The position numbers and the translations under genes were made by a program. Under the pieces are notes generated by a model. That model worked only from the letters and a program-made list of their open reading frames with translations, was not told where the DNA came from and made no database searches. A DNA stretch of 64,000 nucleotides from Cardinalis cardinalis (lineage: Eukaryota; Chordata; Aves; Passeriformes; Cardinalidae), in contig JACDOX010000083.1 of the NCBI GenBank assembly GCA_014549065.1, forward strand, positions 1,240,001 to 1,304,000, written 5' to 3'. Below, one piece after another: positions 51,619 through 63,714 of the stretch. Position 1 is the stretch's first letter. Each line of letters opens with the position of its first letter.

Positions 51619-54453
51619 CTAAAAAAGGCAATTTTAGTATTTACAGTATTTCAGCCTGTCTTGAAAAATTCCAAACTATGTTTTCAGATATATTTATTAT
51701 ATGACAGTAATGTCACATGAAGAGCAAGGACAAAAGCTATCTGTAGTCCTTAATTTTAAAATAACTTTATGTAGTGCAGATTAAAACATTTTAGCTGCAA
51801 TAATACAGCTGTTGAACAAAGGGCAGATGGTAAAAGAACTTAAAATTCCAGGCAAAATGACACAGAAGTTTAAGTGTACCATGCTAATGAATCTTCCTGA
51901 TGCATCTTGAGCTCATTACAGATTTTGTTATACATACTAATTGAATTTTAAAAAACATTTTCAGAAAGATTACTACTCTGAAATGTAGACAATTCTGCAC
52001 TAGCTATCTGAAGCAACAAGTTCTTTAGAGTGTTGTAAATACAGAAATAAAATATTAATTTGATGTTTCAAAAAACCCAAAACAAATCCTAGCAAGAGAT
52101 ATCAGAAACTCAGCACCTCAAAATATGGAAGCTAGTATGTGTTTTCTATTCACAGAGAGGAAAAATCTATCCTGTTTCAATAAAGAGACTGATTTTCCAA
52201 GTTCCTCACAAAAAATTTGTGGAAAACACCATCATACCTATGTTTTGCTTCTGACGTCCTTTGAGGTTTATGGATATTGAAGTCCATTAACAACAAACCG
52301 ACTCTATGCGATGTTCTTGAATATCCACGTAAAGGACAATTCCAGAAATAAGGGGTGATTTTAATTTTAGCAGATACTAATGTGATTACTCAGTCTATGA
52401 GACATCCCCAGAAGCCTGAAAAGGGCATCAGAGCAAGCTTTGTGCTCAGTAATGACTTATTCCAATACCTGGAGAAATAGTTTTGGATGGTTTTGTACAA
52501 GCTCAATCCCCACTCTTTCACTAAGGAATATGTCAGGGGTTCTAGGTTTTTCAGTACATTGTTAGGAAAGACTGTTTTTCCAGGAGCTATACTAGCATGT
52601 GCATGGCTAACTTGAACTCCTAACCTTGTAAAATACTGGCCAGTTCCCACGCTTTGTAGCAATACAAAATGTCAAAACAATCTTTGACACTGAAAATATT
52701 GAAACAATATTATTTCTGTAAGTTTTTACTTTTAGGTCTTTACAACAACATTTTGTCAACACCTAAATTATTTTAAAATTTATTAAATGTTGTACAAAGT
52801 GGGTACTACAGATATGATTCAGATAAATGACAGCTCTTGATGTACAGAGCAAATTAGAACAAGAGCTGCTCAAACTTCATATGTATTTGTGAATTGGATA
52901 CTGAACTCATGAGTTTGATAAGAAATCTTTAATATGAAGAGACAACACATTATGGCTACATAAAGTTAATGGGTGAAAGTAGAAATAAAAGGGATTTTTT
53001 TTCAAATGCTTAGTGAAACAAAGGGTTATAATTAAAATCATAGTTTGCACATTCCACCCCTACGACAATGTGTTAGAACAATATCTTTCTTCAATCATCT
53101 TCCTAAACTGAGATTCTGCTACTGTTTTCTCAGTTCTTTAAAGGAACATTTTGCACTCAGTAGCACTTAGTCATGTATGACAGCTGGAAGAAAATAAACA
53201 ATAAATAGCTTCTACACCTATCCCTAAGGTACCATCATAACTCTGTATATCCATAGAGATAAAAATTATGTAGTACCTGGCAAACAAAATTATAGTTCTG
53301 AAATATAGATGATAAGCAAGCATAAACTGTGACATTTCAGATGGTAGCATTCATATTATTTCAATTACTCACTCTACCTTAAGATAAATGAATGTGAGCA
53401 CTTCCTATTCTGTGTGTTATTATTTTAACATGATGTTTGTCATTCAGTAATAACGAGATGACAGCCTTCATTGCCTGACCATATGGCAAGTGTTACAAGT
53501 ATATGCAATCACATAATCTGCTGTAAATTACCATACTTCCTACAAGTTAATTCACAGATAAAAATAAATAGACATACCTGAACTGACATTCAATGTTATA
53601 GATCTGTGTTTATTCAACTTAAGCATGCTTTTAAAGATCTATAAGTAATTAAACAAATAGTTTTGTAAAATGACAAACAAAAGGCATGATACTGTTTGAA
53701 GGATGCCTTTTCTTTGCAAGCAAACAAAACATATGGTAAAATACAAGTGAGCCCTCTTAAGTGAACACCTGTTAACATGGTAAACTACTTGTGTATATTA
53801 CAAATATCAATACAAATACCAACTAGTTAAGAACATCCCAACACTGTATGAGGCAAAACCTGTAGAATTTTAAGCAGCAAAGATAAAATACTTACCATTA
53901 TTTGTTAAGCTAGAGAACACTACATGCATATAGTACTACCCTGTAAAAAGTGATAGACCCAGACACATAGAAAATATTTGCACATGAAACATTGTGCTAA
54001 AATTGAAATACAACAAACAGTGAATTTATCATTATTATGCATCAATTCCATTTTGTAGAGGAGCTCTACAGAGACTAACACCTGATATCATCTAAAGTTA
54101 AATACCCAGCAAAGGTATAAAGGTTCCTGAAGTTAAGGGGAAAAATGATACTTTCAATTTAGATAATTTGTCAGCTTTTAGCATTACACCCCTAAACACT
54201 CTTTTCATTTTTTCTGACATTACCCATGTTTATCTTACATAACAGTCAGAGCTATTTCCCTAGAATTAATTTCTGAGCAAAATTCCAGAAAGCCACATTT
54301 TTAAATTTTGAAGGAAAATGATGGCTTAAATTCGTGAATACTGACATTTACATATACATACATATATATACACACACACACAGACACACACACACATATA
54401 TATATGATTCTTATATTAAAATTCAGATCTGTTTGTTGGGGTTGGTATCCTAC
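51619..54453 (-). other. Intron between exons B and C
   Basis: About 2.8 kb of AT-rich sequence. The CA/TA microsatellite at 54351-54406 sits about 50 bp downstream of the exon B donor. Nothing else was recognised. Confidence 0.55.
54351..54406. repeat. (CA)n/(TA)n compound microsatellite
   Basis: CATATA, ACACAC and TATATA blocks, 56 bp, close to the exon B donor. Confidence 0.95.
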
Positions 54454-54545
54454 CTTCTGTAGCATCTCACGTGAAACTTCTCTCCTATATCTCTTTGGAG
54501 TATTACCCTTGACCCCATTATCTTCACTAAGTTTAAAATGTGGCT
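54454..54545 (-). CDS. CNTLN: CNTLN exon B (92 bp), ends ...TPKRYRREVSREMLQK
   Basis: Acceptor TTTTCTGATAG and donor GTAGGA bound 92 bp starting with the last two bases of a codon. It reads (E)PHFKLSEDNG, then a basic stretch TPKRYRREVSREMLQK that enters the coiled coil of the next exon in phase 0. The mammalian counterpart has an acidic FRSGEDDE-like start and an STPEKNGKEML..LQK-like end. No lesion is visible. An acceptor two bases further in (start 54543) would also be in phase with exon A. However, the mammalian protein carries about twenty residues between the two, so an intervening exon is expected and was not found by eye. Confidence 0.82.
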
Positions 54546-56696
54546 CTATCAGAAAATAAATAACACATCTCTATAATGTAACAAATAAAATACATTATGA
54601 CACCTAGTATTTCACTAAAACAATCTGTCAACATTTTAAGGAAATGCATTCTTTACTTCTGTAATTATTTATAATGTGGTCTATTTTCTTGACAAGCTTT
54701 TTGGTCAGTTTCTAAAGTGACCTCTCTTCAAAGTGTTCTGTCACATAATTATTAATCTCTGTAGCATCACAGTACGTTTTTTTCAGAGTACAAGCTTTTC
54801 AAAGGTACAATAGATCTGCAGGTTAAAGACACTGTACTTTCATTCCAATTTTTATTCTTTTACAGACTATTCCCTCTATGCCTTAAAAGCAGAATTCATT
54901 GCCGTTTTATCTACACAGCCACTATCAGTTTTGTTCTCTAGGTCTTGTCCCCTGCTAGGAGGATCAGAGTGATTGGTGAACAAAGCAAACAGTAACTGAA
55001 TTAGGACAGATGAAAAGTTTAAACCCTGTTTTTTGTTAAGTTAAAGATCATGTACTTCACTAGATAAATCACACAAATCATTCAACTGAAATACTGTGAA
55101 ATCATAACAATTAGAAATTAATACAGCTAATAACAGCCGAAACAAATCTAAGTATCACAGCTATACACTTTAGATAATAAAAATCCCAAGTTAAAAATCA
55201 GACTTATTCATTAAAAAAAAAAAGTTTAGAAGTACCAATACATATGGTCAATCAGAAATCAAGAGCTTAGCATTCACAAATTGCCCACTGCTCATAGAAA
55301 TGAGCAATTACACACATCAGAAGGATTTCATCTTGGACTATGAAATATTGCATTACAGAACAAAAAAATCCCAATGCTCTAAAAGCACCACAATATTTGT
55401 ATTTCTTTTTTGGTCCTTCTTTCCCCCAACTGAACTTAAAGAATTAATCTTAAGGGATAAATATCTGTGCTACATGGTGGAGGTCTGCTTTAGAAGCAAC
55501 ATTTTAAACTACAAGCAGACACTGCAGGTCACTCAAAAACTTTTGATTTATAAACAAAGCAATTGTAGAAGAAAACAGTGTTACTCTCTGTAGATTCACA
55601 ATCCTCTTGATATAAACAGTGACTAACAAGTTTGTTAGAGTGAATTAGACCTTTCTTTTGTCTTTGGAACATGTCATGGCCAATTAATACTTCTGTATTC
55701 ATGAAATAAATGGAACACTATTCTAAAGATAATAAAAGCTGAAAAAGGTAAAACTACGCATCTGGGGAATATGTACCTTTACCTTGATATTAATATGTTA
55801 GTTCCCATGTTACTTCAGACTACAGTCCCCCAGCACAGTGGTACTGCATACATTTAGAACAATCTTTAAGTAACACACAAAGATAATGCGAACATGCTTT
55901 TCATCTTTTTCTAAATATTCACTCATTTGAATGCCTGTTGTAGCTTTTATATCAGCATTTACTGTACTCTACTGAAAATAAAAATTATTTCCCATAGTCA
56001 AAGAAACTGATCAAAGCACACAAGGTGTTATGTTTATTATGAGGATATATTAAAATGCAATTTAAAACTCTATAAATAGACATATTATATGCGGATAGTA
56101 AAGAATACCACTGAAAAAGGGATAGAAAAGACTATACATATTCAGTATTATCAAAAGAGACACAAGCAACATAAAATGAAGTGTAGCCAAAGGTCACTGA
56201 AACTTAACCCTTTCCATTTAACAGCAAATATACGGCCCATTGAAGCCCCTTTTCCCCTCTTCCCTTCTAACTGTTATGTAATTGTTCATAGGAATTGGTT
56301 AGCGAGGCAGTGAAACAGCATCACCTGTAACTGTCTGTCTAGGATAGCAGAAAGATACTTCATATCAGTTTACTCAGCAAGACATGCTCTACCTGTCATA
56401 CTTCTACATAAAAAAATAACATCTTCTCCCTCAAGGAATAGACCCACAAGTCATAAAGCCAACTATCTTCAGTCATCAAATTACCATGGTCTTACATAAG
56501 CACAGTTACATCCCACTGAGAAAACATAGTTAACTGTCAGCCTTAGAATGTAAAACTTAATTCCTAATTAATAGTCATCAAATCTGATGATGAGTTAGTT
56601 CAACACTGCTGCCAAAATGGTACTTGAACTATGAAACTATAGTACACTATAATATTTGCAGAAAGCCTACTTCCGCAAAGAAAAAAACACCCCTTC

Positions 56697-56719
56697 AAAA
56701 AAAAAAAAAAAAAAAAAAA
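56697..56719. repeat. Poly(A) tract, 23 bp
   Basis: A run of 23 A. No recognisable retrotransposed sequence precedes it. Confidence 0.95.
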
Positions 56720-59249
56720 GACACAATAGAGCACTGTAGTAGTCACTTACAAAGAAACCTATACAAACCATCAAAGGGATGACATTTTTGCCTGCAGTAC
56801 ACGCCAGGTGAAGGATTTCCCTAACAAAAAAAGGCTCCATGGTGCACAAAGCCACTGTGTTACTGACTCCAGTGATAGGCACCTATGCTCCTGGGTAGAA
56901 AGAAACTTCTGGTGGGAAACACCAGGGTGAAGACCGGAAGGGAATGTCATTCCCATGCATATATACTGAGGACACAGTATATTCAGGAGTCTCATAATGA
57001 AAGAGGTCTTCAAACTGCCTCCTCGGAGAAACAGCAGGCCAACAGTTTACTGCTTTTTAAGAAGGCATTTGCTATTTTTCTGAATAGGATTTGATAGATC
57101 CACTCTCCTGCTTTTGGAGGAAATAGCATAACTACCTGCCAACACATCCTTTACCTTTATAAACAAATAAAGGCACAAATAGCACAAACAGTGAATTTGG
57201 ATTTGACGACTACCAGTAATAACTGGGCAACAGAATAAGAATGGAAAGAAATTGGAAATGGCAGTAACAGAGTTTCCTTTTCCCTTGACCCACTTCATGT
57301 TTGACCAACAGGATTTGAAAAGTTGTTTGGCAGAACAACAAAACCATCCATTACTTCTTCCTGACAAACACAAGTGATACCCAATAAAGACAGACAATTT
57401 TAATACAGGAAAGCTCAGTCTCTTTTTACAGATTTTATCCCTTGATTTTAGAATGTCTGATGAAAACAGGTGAGGTTTGCTTTCATCTGCTAAGGTGAAA
57501 GTGAATTCCAACATCATTCATAAACTGAGGAAATTGACATCAGATTTCCTTTTATAAAACTAAACATACTGAAATCATGAACGACATGTATTTAGACCAT
57601 ATCAAGTTTGGACTCCCAGCAAATAACAGACATGAGGTTGTATTTTTATTTAGGAAAAAGGCATTTAACCCCCTTTTTAAGGCAGAGGGCATATGCACTT
57701 TCTGAGAACATGAGCAAGGATTTTTAACATTACACACATTTACGCTCAAAGATGGACATCCAGCTTCAGTCATCATGGTGCAGCCTTATAGAAAATCTCA
57801 AACAATACATGTGTCATGACTGCAACTCCCTTCGATTTTCAAGGGGAACAATAAGGAAATTACTTTTTAGACACCTTGTGAGCAACTATTTTCTTACACT
57901 TCAATAGGTAAAAATTTGGAAACAGCTAGAATCAGCTAAGTCTTCTGTGCTAACAGGAAGGTTTTTTAAATATATATATTTGGACTTGAATCTTACTAGA
58001 CATTTCCTTTTCATTTAAATGATATCCAGAACAACACAGACTGGAAAAGGTAGATAAAATTTGCCTAGAACACTTCACTAGTAATTTAAACATTTTTCTC
58101 AGTCTCCAGAAAAGAATAGCTAATCATTGTATTAATTACCAAATCAGAAGTGTGCACCCACCCAAAAATTTTGAAAAGAGCATATGTTTACCTGAAAAGA
58201 AAACAAAAAAAAAAGGAAGAAAATACTAATTGTTAAAGCACTAAACATGTCAAGAACTGGCAGTTCTGGAGATCTGACTGTTTTTGGGAAAATTCCAGAT
58301 ATTGCTCAGCAAGCCCTTAACTCCTTCTCACCATTGGTTATCTTTCCCCTTCTCTTTCTGCAAAGACGTACTGAATTGGAAAAAAACGAAGAAGTGCTTC
58401 TTAAAGTCAGTATTTAAACATTCAGTTCTGTGGCTGTGAACACAACACATAAGAAATAGTACAAAAGAAAAAGGTAACTTTCAGTTTTCAGCAGCTTGAT
58501 ATTCCCACCTAATTTTAAAGACAGAACTTTAAAGTTAGGAAAAAAATCTATATTTTTTCATTCAAGTAGTCAACATTATCACAAAAAATAGAAAACAGCC
58601 ACCAGGAGAAAATTGCAGTAAAGAATGGTAAGGCTTTATTGCTAAGCATATGTAGAGTACTTCTCCAAGTCTCCCACTTACTTCCTTTGCACAATACTGT
58701 GCATAAAGAATTCACCACAGATGCAATATCCAGATGGACTGTAATTACGCACTCTTGAATATTTCTCCCAGAATATACAGGAACAGCTCATAATACACAG
58801 AATCAGAGGAGTGATGGAGGGGCAGTGGCAATATATTACCTATCTGACCAACAAAGACTCATCTTCTCAGAACCATCAACTACTGTGAAGATTATCAAGA
58901 CAGAAAAGATAACTCATTATCAATTCTTACAATTTCACCATTTTGATTTACTTTCAAATACAGATACTTTGTGAGACTAGAATTAAAAGAGACATCTGAA
59001 TAAGCATGAAATTTCTGTATCAGAATATTTCATAAATAGGCAGAATATACATATTAGTTGCAAATGTATTAACGTGTATTTATTCTTATAAATTGTCAGA
59101 TTTAATAGATGTGTAGACAAATAATGAGCAAAAATACTTTCAAATCACATGTATGGCCATTTGATTACAAAATACACATCCATGAAAAAGAAATCAATCT
59201 TTGAAGAGAAAATAACCATATATAAAGAATTCGTATTCTGACAGACTAC

Positions 59250-60305
59250 TGTACTGAGTTTGAGTGGCCAAGTTTTGGTAGTAGGAGGACCTACAGGAGT
59301 GGCTTCTGTGAGAAGCTGCCAGAAGCTTCTTCCATGTCCAGCAGAGCCAATCCCTGGCAGCTTCAAGACCCACTGCTGACCAAGGCCAGGCCAATCAGAG
59401 TTGACAGTAACATGGTAACATAATTAAGAAGGAAAAAAGTGATTGTAGATGTAACTGTGGCCAGAGAAGAGCAGAGAGAGAATATGTCAGAGGAACAACT
59501 CTGCAGACAGCCGGGTCAGTGCAGAAGGAGGGACACGAGGTGCTCCAGCAGGTGCTGGAGCTGGGATTCCCCTGCAGCCCNTGGCGCAGACCATGGTGAA
59601 GCAGCTGCAGCCCATGGAGGATCACAGGGATGCAGANATNCACCTAAAGCCTGTGGAGGAGACCCACAGCGGAGCAGGGGGTGCCTGAGAGGAGGCTGGG
59701 AGCCCGTGGGAGGGCTGTGCTGGAGCAGGCTCCTGGCAGGGACCTGCAGACCTGGGGAGAGAGGAGCCCACACCAGAGCAGATTTCCTGGGAGGAATTGT
59801 GATCCATGGGGGACCCAGGCTGGAGCAGCCTGTCCTTGAAGGACTGCACCCCATGCAAGAGTGACCCACATTGCAGCAGTTTGTGGAGGATTTACCCATG
59901 GAATGGACTCACATTGGAGAAGTTCATGGAGAACTGTCTCCCGTGGGAGACACCCCACACTGGAGCAGGGGAAGGAGTCCCCTTCCTGAGCAGTGAGAGA
60001 AACAACATGTGATGAACTGACCATAACCCCATTCCCTGTCTCCATGTGCTGCTGGGGGGAAGGAGGTAGAGCTGGGAAAGAGGGAGGGATGAGAAGAAGG
60101 TGGTTTTCATATTCGCTTTTACTTTTCCTTTGATTTTTTAGTAATAAATTAGATTAATATCCTGAAGCTTTGTCTTTTTTACTCATGACAGTACCTCAGC
60201 CCATGAGCCCTTCATTATATTTCCTCTCCCCTGTCCAGCTGTAGAGGAAACTGATAGAGAGACTTTGGTACCTGCCTAGCACCCAGCCAGGCTCAACCCA
60301 CTCAA
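59250..60305 (+). mobile_element. Solo LTR, songbird ERVL-like family, copy 2
   Basis: It begins TGTACTGAGTTTGAGTGGCC and ends with the partial inverted match CCACTCAA. A candidate 5-bp target-site duplication ACTAC lies at 59245-59249 and 60306-60310. It contains a TAATTAAGAAGG TATA-like element (59421) and a TAATAAA polyadenylation signal (about 60140). No retroviral coding region is present, so it is a solo LTR. Three Ns (59581, 59637, 59640) fall inside the part that is otherwise identical to copy 1. Its 3' end is about 75 bp from exon A. Confidence 0.85.
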
Positions 60306-60379
60306 ACTACATACACAGGTATAAAATACTATACCCTTCCTTTTTTGCTGTAAGTATAGTTCCTGTATTGTGAACTTAC

Positions 60380-60425
60380 AGAACGGTGTATTTTCATCTG
60401 ATCCAATTCTTTCTCAAGATTCAGT
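60380..60425 (-). CDS. CNTLN: CNTLN exon A (46 bp), coiled-coil segment LNLEKELDQMKIHRS
   Basis: Acceptor: a T-rich tract ending in TTTTGTAG just above 60425. Donor: GTAAGT just below 60380. One leading base completes an upstream codon, then fifteen codons read LNLEKELDQMKIHRS, resembling an NLEEELDELKVHIS-like stretch in mammalian centlein. It is the most upstream exon I can see; its partner upstream should lie beyond 64000. No lesion is visible. The younger LTR ends only about 75 bp downstream of this exon in the transcript direction. The exon is very short, so the assignment rests on splice sites, phase and order. Confidence 0.7.
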
Positions 60426-62673
60426 CTACAAAAGAGAAAATAAAAAAATAGGTAAAATCACACAGATGCTACTAAAATAATTTCAGAAATTAATCCAAAC
60501 CCACACCACTATATTACTGGGAATAAAGTTGTCAACACCCAGGAATTAGTTCTAATTTGACAACACTTAGCATTCCTTCAAACGTAAGGAATCCTTCATA
60601 CAACAGCTTTTTAAAATGTGTAAATCATCTGAATTTCCAAAATTCAGACACAATGCTGATTGTAACATACACTGAGAAGTTTCAGCTCATCTTTTTTAGG
60701 CAAGAAAGTGTTTGAGACTAAAAGAAGACCAGTAGGAGGTAAAATCCTTTTAAGAAGTAGATAAATACTCTGTCTCAGGGGAAACTGCCAGCCAAACTTG
60801 TCAAGATATGTCTGATGATCTAGCAACTATTCAAGAAACTTATTAACAAAATTACTCCTCCCATTTTCCAGCCCTGATGGACTACCATATTACTACCATA
60901 GTTTATTCTGTAATATCAACCAGCTGAGCTCTGCACAATAAATTGAATTACTCTTTTTTCAATTTAATAAAATTACATATAAATAAAGTTGTCAGGATAC
61001 CAATACTAAAGTTTGAAAGTCAAATTGGGAAATGCTAGAAAGAAAGACATTACTTAAATTGTTTATTATTATTTATTATTATTATTGTTTATTATCTACA
61101 GAGAGTAACACTTATTTTCTGACACATTCTCTATCTATATAGTTGTACACTATTTCAGCAATAAAACTCCCACCTGTTTCAGCCAAAGATCATAGAATAC
61201 ACAGAACAGAGCACAGTCATTTAATAGGCAGCTTCTGCTTAAAATATAAATGCATTTCATGCACAAATACACATTATTCTAGATCTGCTGTGAAAAGTTT
61301 GACTGCTAGTCTTCTCACTTATTTCAGTTGTACTCCAAACAGCAGCACCTACTTCACAGAAAATTTATGCTTTTCCCTACTTTGCCATCTGAAATAAGGC
61401 ACAAAAAAAATCTGGCCAAAATATTTGCCAACTTAAGGAAAGGACTTAAAAAAAGACGTCATTTAGTATATACAGTACATTAAAGCACATTGTAAGTCAA
61501 GTGCACCTCTGACTCAGCTGTAAAACACAAATTAAAAGAAAATTATAAACATGAAAAGTTAAAGTAACTTGCTTTGCATGACACATAAGAAATCTAGCTA
61601 TTTTTGGGATCACTTATCTGCCTTCACAGGTTGATTTTCTTTGCTATTCTTTCATCTTCCAAAACTCAGTCAACATCAGTTTCTATTATACAGACTTCAG
61701 TGGCTTTTGTCTCTACATTGTCTTAAGTCTTCACAGCATGCTGGCTTTTTGCATTGAATGGCAAAATATTTAATTGAAAAAACATTACTTATGTAATTAA
61801 AGACTGAAATCAACGTGACATGGTTCCTACCTGAATCTCTATCTTCTGAACCAGTTAGTTTTCAACTCTAAAATCATTATTTGAATGAACATGTTTATGA
61901 ACAAATATACTGCCTCTCTAGACACTAATTGACAAGCATGCAAGATAGTGATTGTATGAGATTTTTAAGAGTGAACTTCTACACATATCTTTTCCTTTCG
62001 GCTGATGAAAGACATGCAGAAGTAAACTAATTATATTTAAGAAGTTAAGGGGAAGTTCATAGTCAGAATACCTGAAGTGCCTCCAAATAAACTCATTTAT
62101 CTATGAAATAATCTCCAACTGAAACTATGATTTATCTCAGATGGAAAAATTTCAGTCAAGTCCAAACCAAAAATTGTTATGTGCAATACAAGACTCAACC
62201 CACCCAAGTCAATGGCCGGGTGAATGTTATAAATGCCCATATGGGATAGCCAGTGCCAAGTCCAACCATCAGCAGTACTGTGCCTCCCACAGAGGCAAAA
62301 GCAGATGCTATTTAAGAAAGACTAGAAGCCTAACAATTTGTGCAGTGGGATTCAAATTTTTCATCCTGGAAGTGGCACACAAGCACTGCTCTTTATTTCT
62401 TCTGCTTTCCCAGTTGCTAAAAGGACCTTTCCTCCAATCCCAGAGCAAAAAAAATTCTTTATAACCTTTCATGTGGAGCTCTGTTAAGAGCAATTGAAAA
62501 ATACTGATCGGATTACTGTTACCACACAGTTTTGTCACCCTTCTGCAATTCCAGCAGGTTAATGAAGCAGGATTTTCCTTTACAGAAGCCACATAAATGC
62601 TTCCCCATAAAACTGCATTGATTTGTGCTTAGTGGTAGTTCTACGTATGGTGCCTTTTTTTTTTGGTTGTTTG

Positions 62674-62674
<1 letters not shown>

Positions 62675-62712
<38 letters not shown>
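62675..62712. repeat. Poly(T) tract, 38 bp
   Basis: 38 consecutive T, preceded by a shorter T run at 62655. Confidence 0.95.
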
Positions 62713-63065
62713 CACTTTCTCCCTTTCACCCTCTTTTTCCAAAAGACTGACAACCATCTTCAAAGTATAGAAGCAGCCATGTTATTGCAGCTCCCTCTGG
62801 AGCCCATTCCGTACATGGGAGTTATAGTGTCAATCTGCCAGTCCATTGGCTGTTAACAGTTAGGTTAGAGTAATTTCATACTTTAGTTTCTTCACACCTC
62901 TGTGAGTGAAGAATATTAACTTCAATATCTTTACAAGCAACTATTCTACTTGACCTCATAATTGCTGTACAGATACTTCAAATAGGTCTAATGGCTTTGA
63001 TCTATCTGCTGCAAAGCATACATAAGTTGTTGGCATCTTCATCTTCCCTTTAGCATGGAAACATA

Positions 63066-63110
63066 CAATCACAGCATGGTTTGGATTGAAAGACATCTTA
63101 ACAATCATCG
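63066..63110 (-). repeat. CR1-type LINE 3'-end scrap
   Basis: AATCACAGCATGGTTTGGATTG followed by a degraded AAAGGACAT.TTAA.GATCATC, as in reversed avian CR1 3' ends. Confidence 0.65.
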
Positions 63111-63248
63111 AATATGAAATATTGACCAAGGAAAAGACTGTTCTTTTAGGCCTTGTAAACCCAGTGTATCATTTTACACTGTTATCATTAAGCAAACCTA
63201 TGAACTTCCTTATTGTCTTCTTTTTCACTCTATTTAAGCAAAATTTTA

Positions 63249-63606
63249 CTGTAATAGCTTAAGCTTTGAAAACCACTCTTCAAGAATCTTTTTAGTCTTC
63301 TCAACTTCCCACCGGCATTTCTCCTTTCTCTGTTTACTGGTCCTACCTGTCTCTCAGCAATGCAAGCTTAAGTTTTAAATGCTGACCTTTTCCATGTAAG
63401 TGCCATAAAAACTTTTGCAGTCTCTAAAGAGAGCTTCTTAGGCTCTTTGGAGGCAGGGGATGGTTTGGAACTATTTTAACTTTTTTTCAAATTGTAGCAC
63501 ATATTTCAGGTGGGTTTCAGCTACAGTATCTTCCTTAACAGTATCCAACAAATGTTACTTTTATGCTTGCTCCAGAGTTTGGTCAAAGATTTTTTGACTA
63601 GTTGCT
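63249..63606 (-). pseudogene. Decayed coding-like frame of an unidentified coiled-coil-type protein
   Basis: One reading frame over about 358 bp gives protein-like blocks interrupted only by stops: SQKIFDQTLEQA, HLLDTVKEDTVAETHLKYVL followed by QFEKKLK, FQTIPCLQRA, EALFRDCKSFYGTYMEKVSI, and finally KEKCRWEVEKTKKILEEWFS followed by KLKLLQ. Seven stops lie between blocks, with no frame change needed. After the final CAG comes TAAAAT, one G short of a donor GTAAAA. I do not recognise the protein and it does not match the centlein region expected next. It may be an old processed pseudogene or a degraded exon of another gene. Confidence 0.35.
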
Positions 63607-63702
63607 TCATTTTCATTTTATTGGTTTCCTTTCTGGAAAGTGAATCTCCCTAGACCAATTGATTTTTACCGCTCTCTTCTGATATTATTTAAATTAAAAC
63701 AA

Positions 63703-63714
63703 ACAAACAAACAA
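63703..63714. repeat. (CAAA)n short repeat
   Basis: A few AAAC units near the end of the window. Confidence 0.7.

Larger units (their letters stand above)
54546..60379 (-). other. Intron region between exons A and B
   Basis: About 5.8 kb containing the second LTR (59250-60305) and a 23-bp A run (56697-56719). A centlein exon of about 20-25 codons (an AIQELN-containing helix in mammals) is expected here and was not found by eye. Other open frames look like chance. Confidence 0.5.
907..60425 (-). pseudogene. CNTLN: Centlein (CNTLN) 3' half, apparently degenerate copy, eleven exons in this window
   Basis: Centlein is a long (about 1,400 residues in mammals) coiled-coil protein of the centrosome and centriole linker. 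Eleven minus-strand segments follow the order of the C-terminal half of the vertebrate protein. Hallmarks are ELD near 60400, an ENxSKDxWEDVSES-like stretch near 51130, NIT.QK near 45830, QEKEDL near 25160, the RDVTMKRHLIEDL block near 19960, KSQYEQMY near 18165, KVEEF.TFVK near 17600 and LAASIL.S.SDL near 960. Most junctions agree in codon phase. Several exons carry stops, 1-bp deletions or a lost donor, so I call it a pseudogene; sequencing error in a functional copy is the main alternative. The 5' exons lie outside the window (above 64000), and so probably does the terminal exon (below 1). The homology is to the protein as remembered, not a database search. Confidence 0.8.
60426..63248 (-). 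other. Intron upstream of exon A
   Basis: AT-rich sequence with a TTATTA simple repeat (about 61062-61095), a poly(T) run (62675-62712) and a CR1-like scrap (about 63066-63110). The centlein exon preceding exon A was not found and probably lies beyond the window. Open frames at 62141-62592 on both strands are unrecognised. Confidence 0.5.

Noticed and set aside
57047..57517. 156-codon minus-strand open frame
   Set aside because: Composition is unstructured and matches no family; it lies in a centlein intron without splice signals that fit the neighbouring phases.
59439..60110. The same set of open frames in the second copy
   Set aside because: Inside LTR copy 2; non-coding repeat sequence, not a gene family.
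48290..60305. A full-length provirus bounded by the two LTRs
   Set aside because: The 10 kb between them contains centlein exons and introns, no gag, pol or env-like sequence, and copy 2 has its own candidate target-site duplication. They are independent solo LTRs.
62141..62592. 107- and 94-codon open frames on opposite strands
   Set aside because: Mutually antisense, no recognised domain; a zinc-finger-like CYKCP…HQQYC pattern is too loose to support a call.
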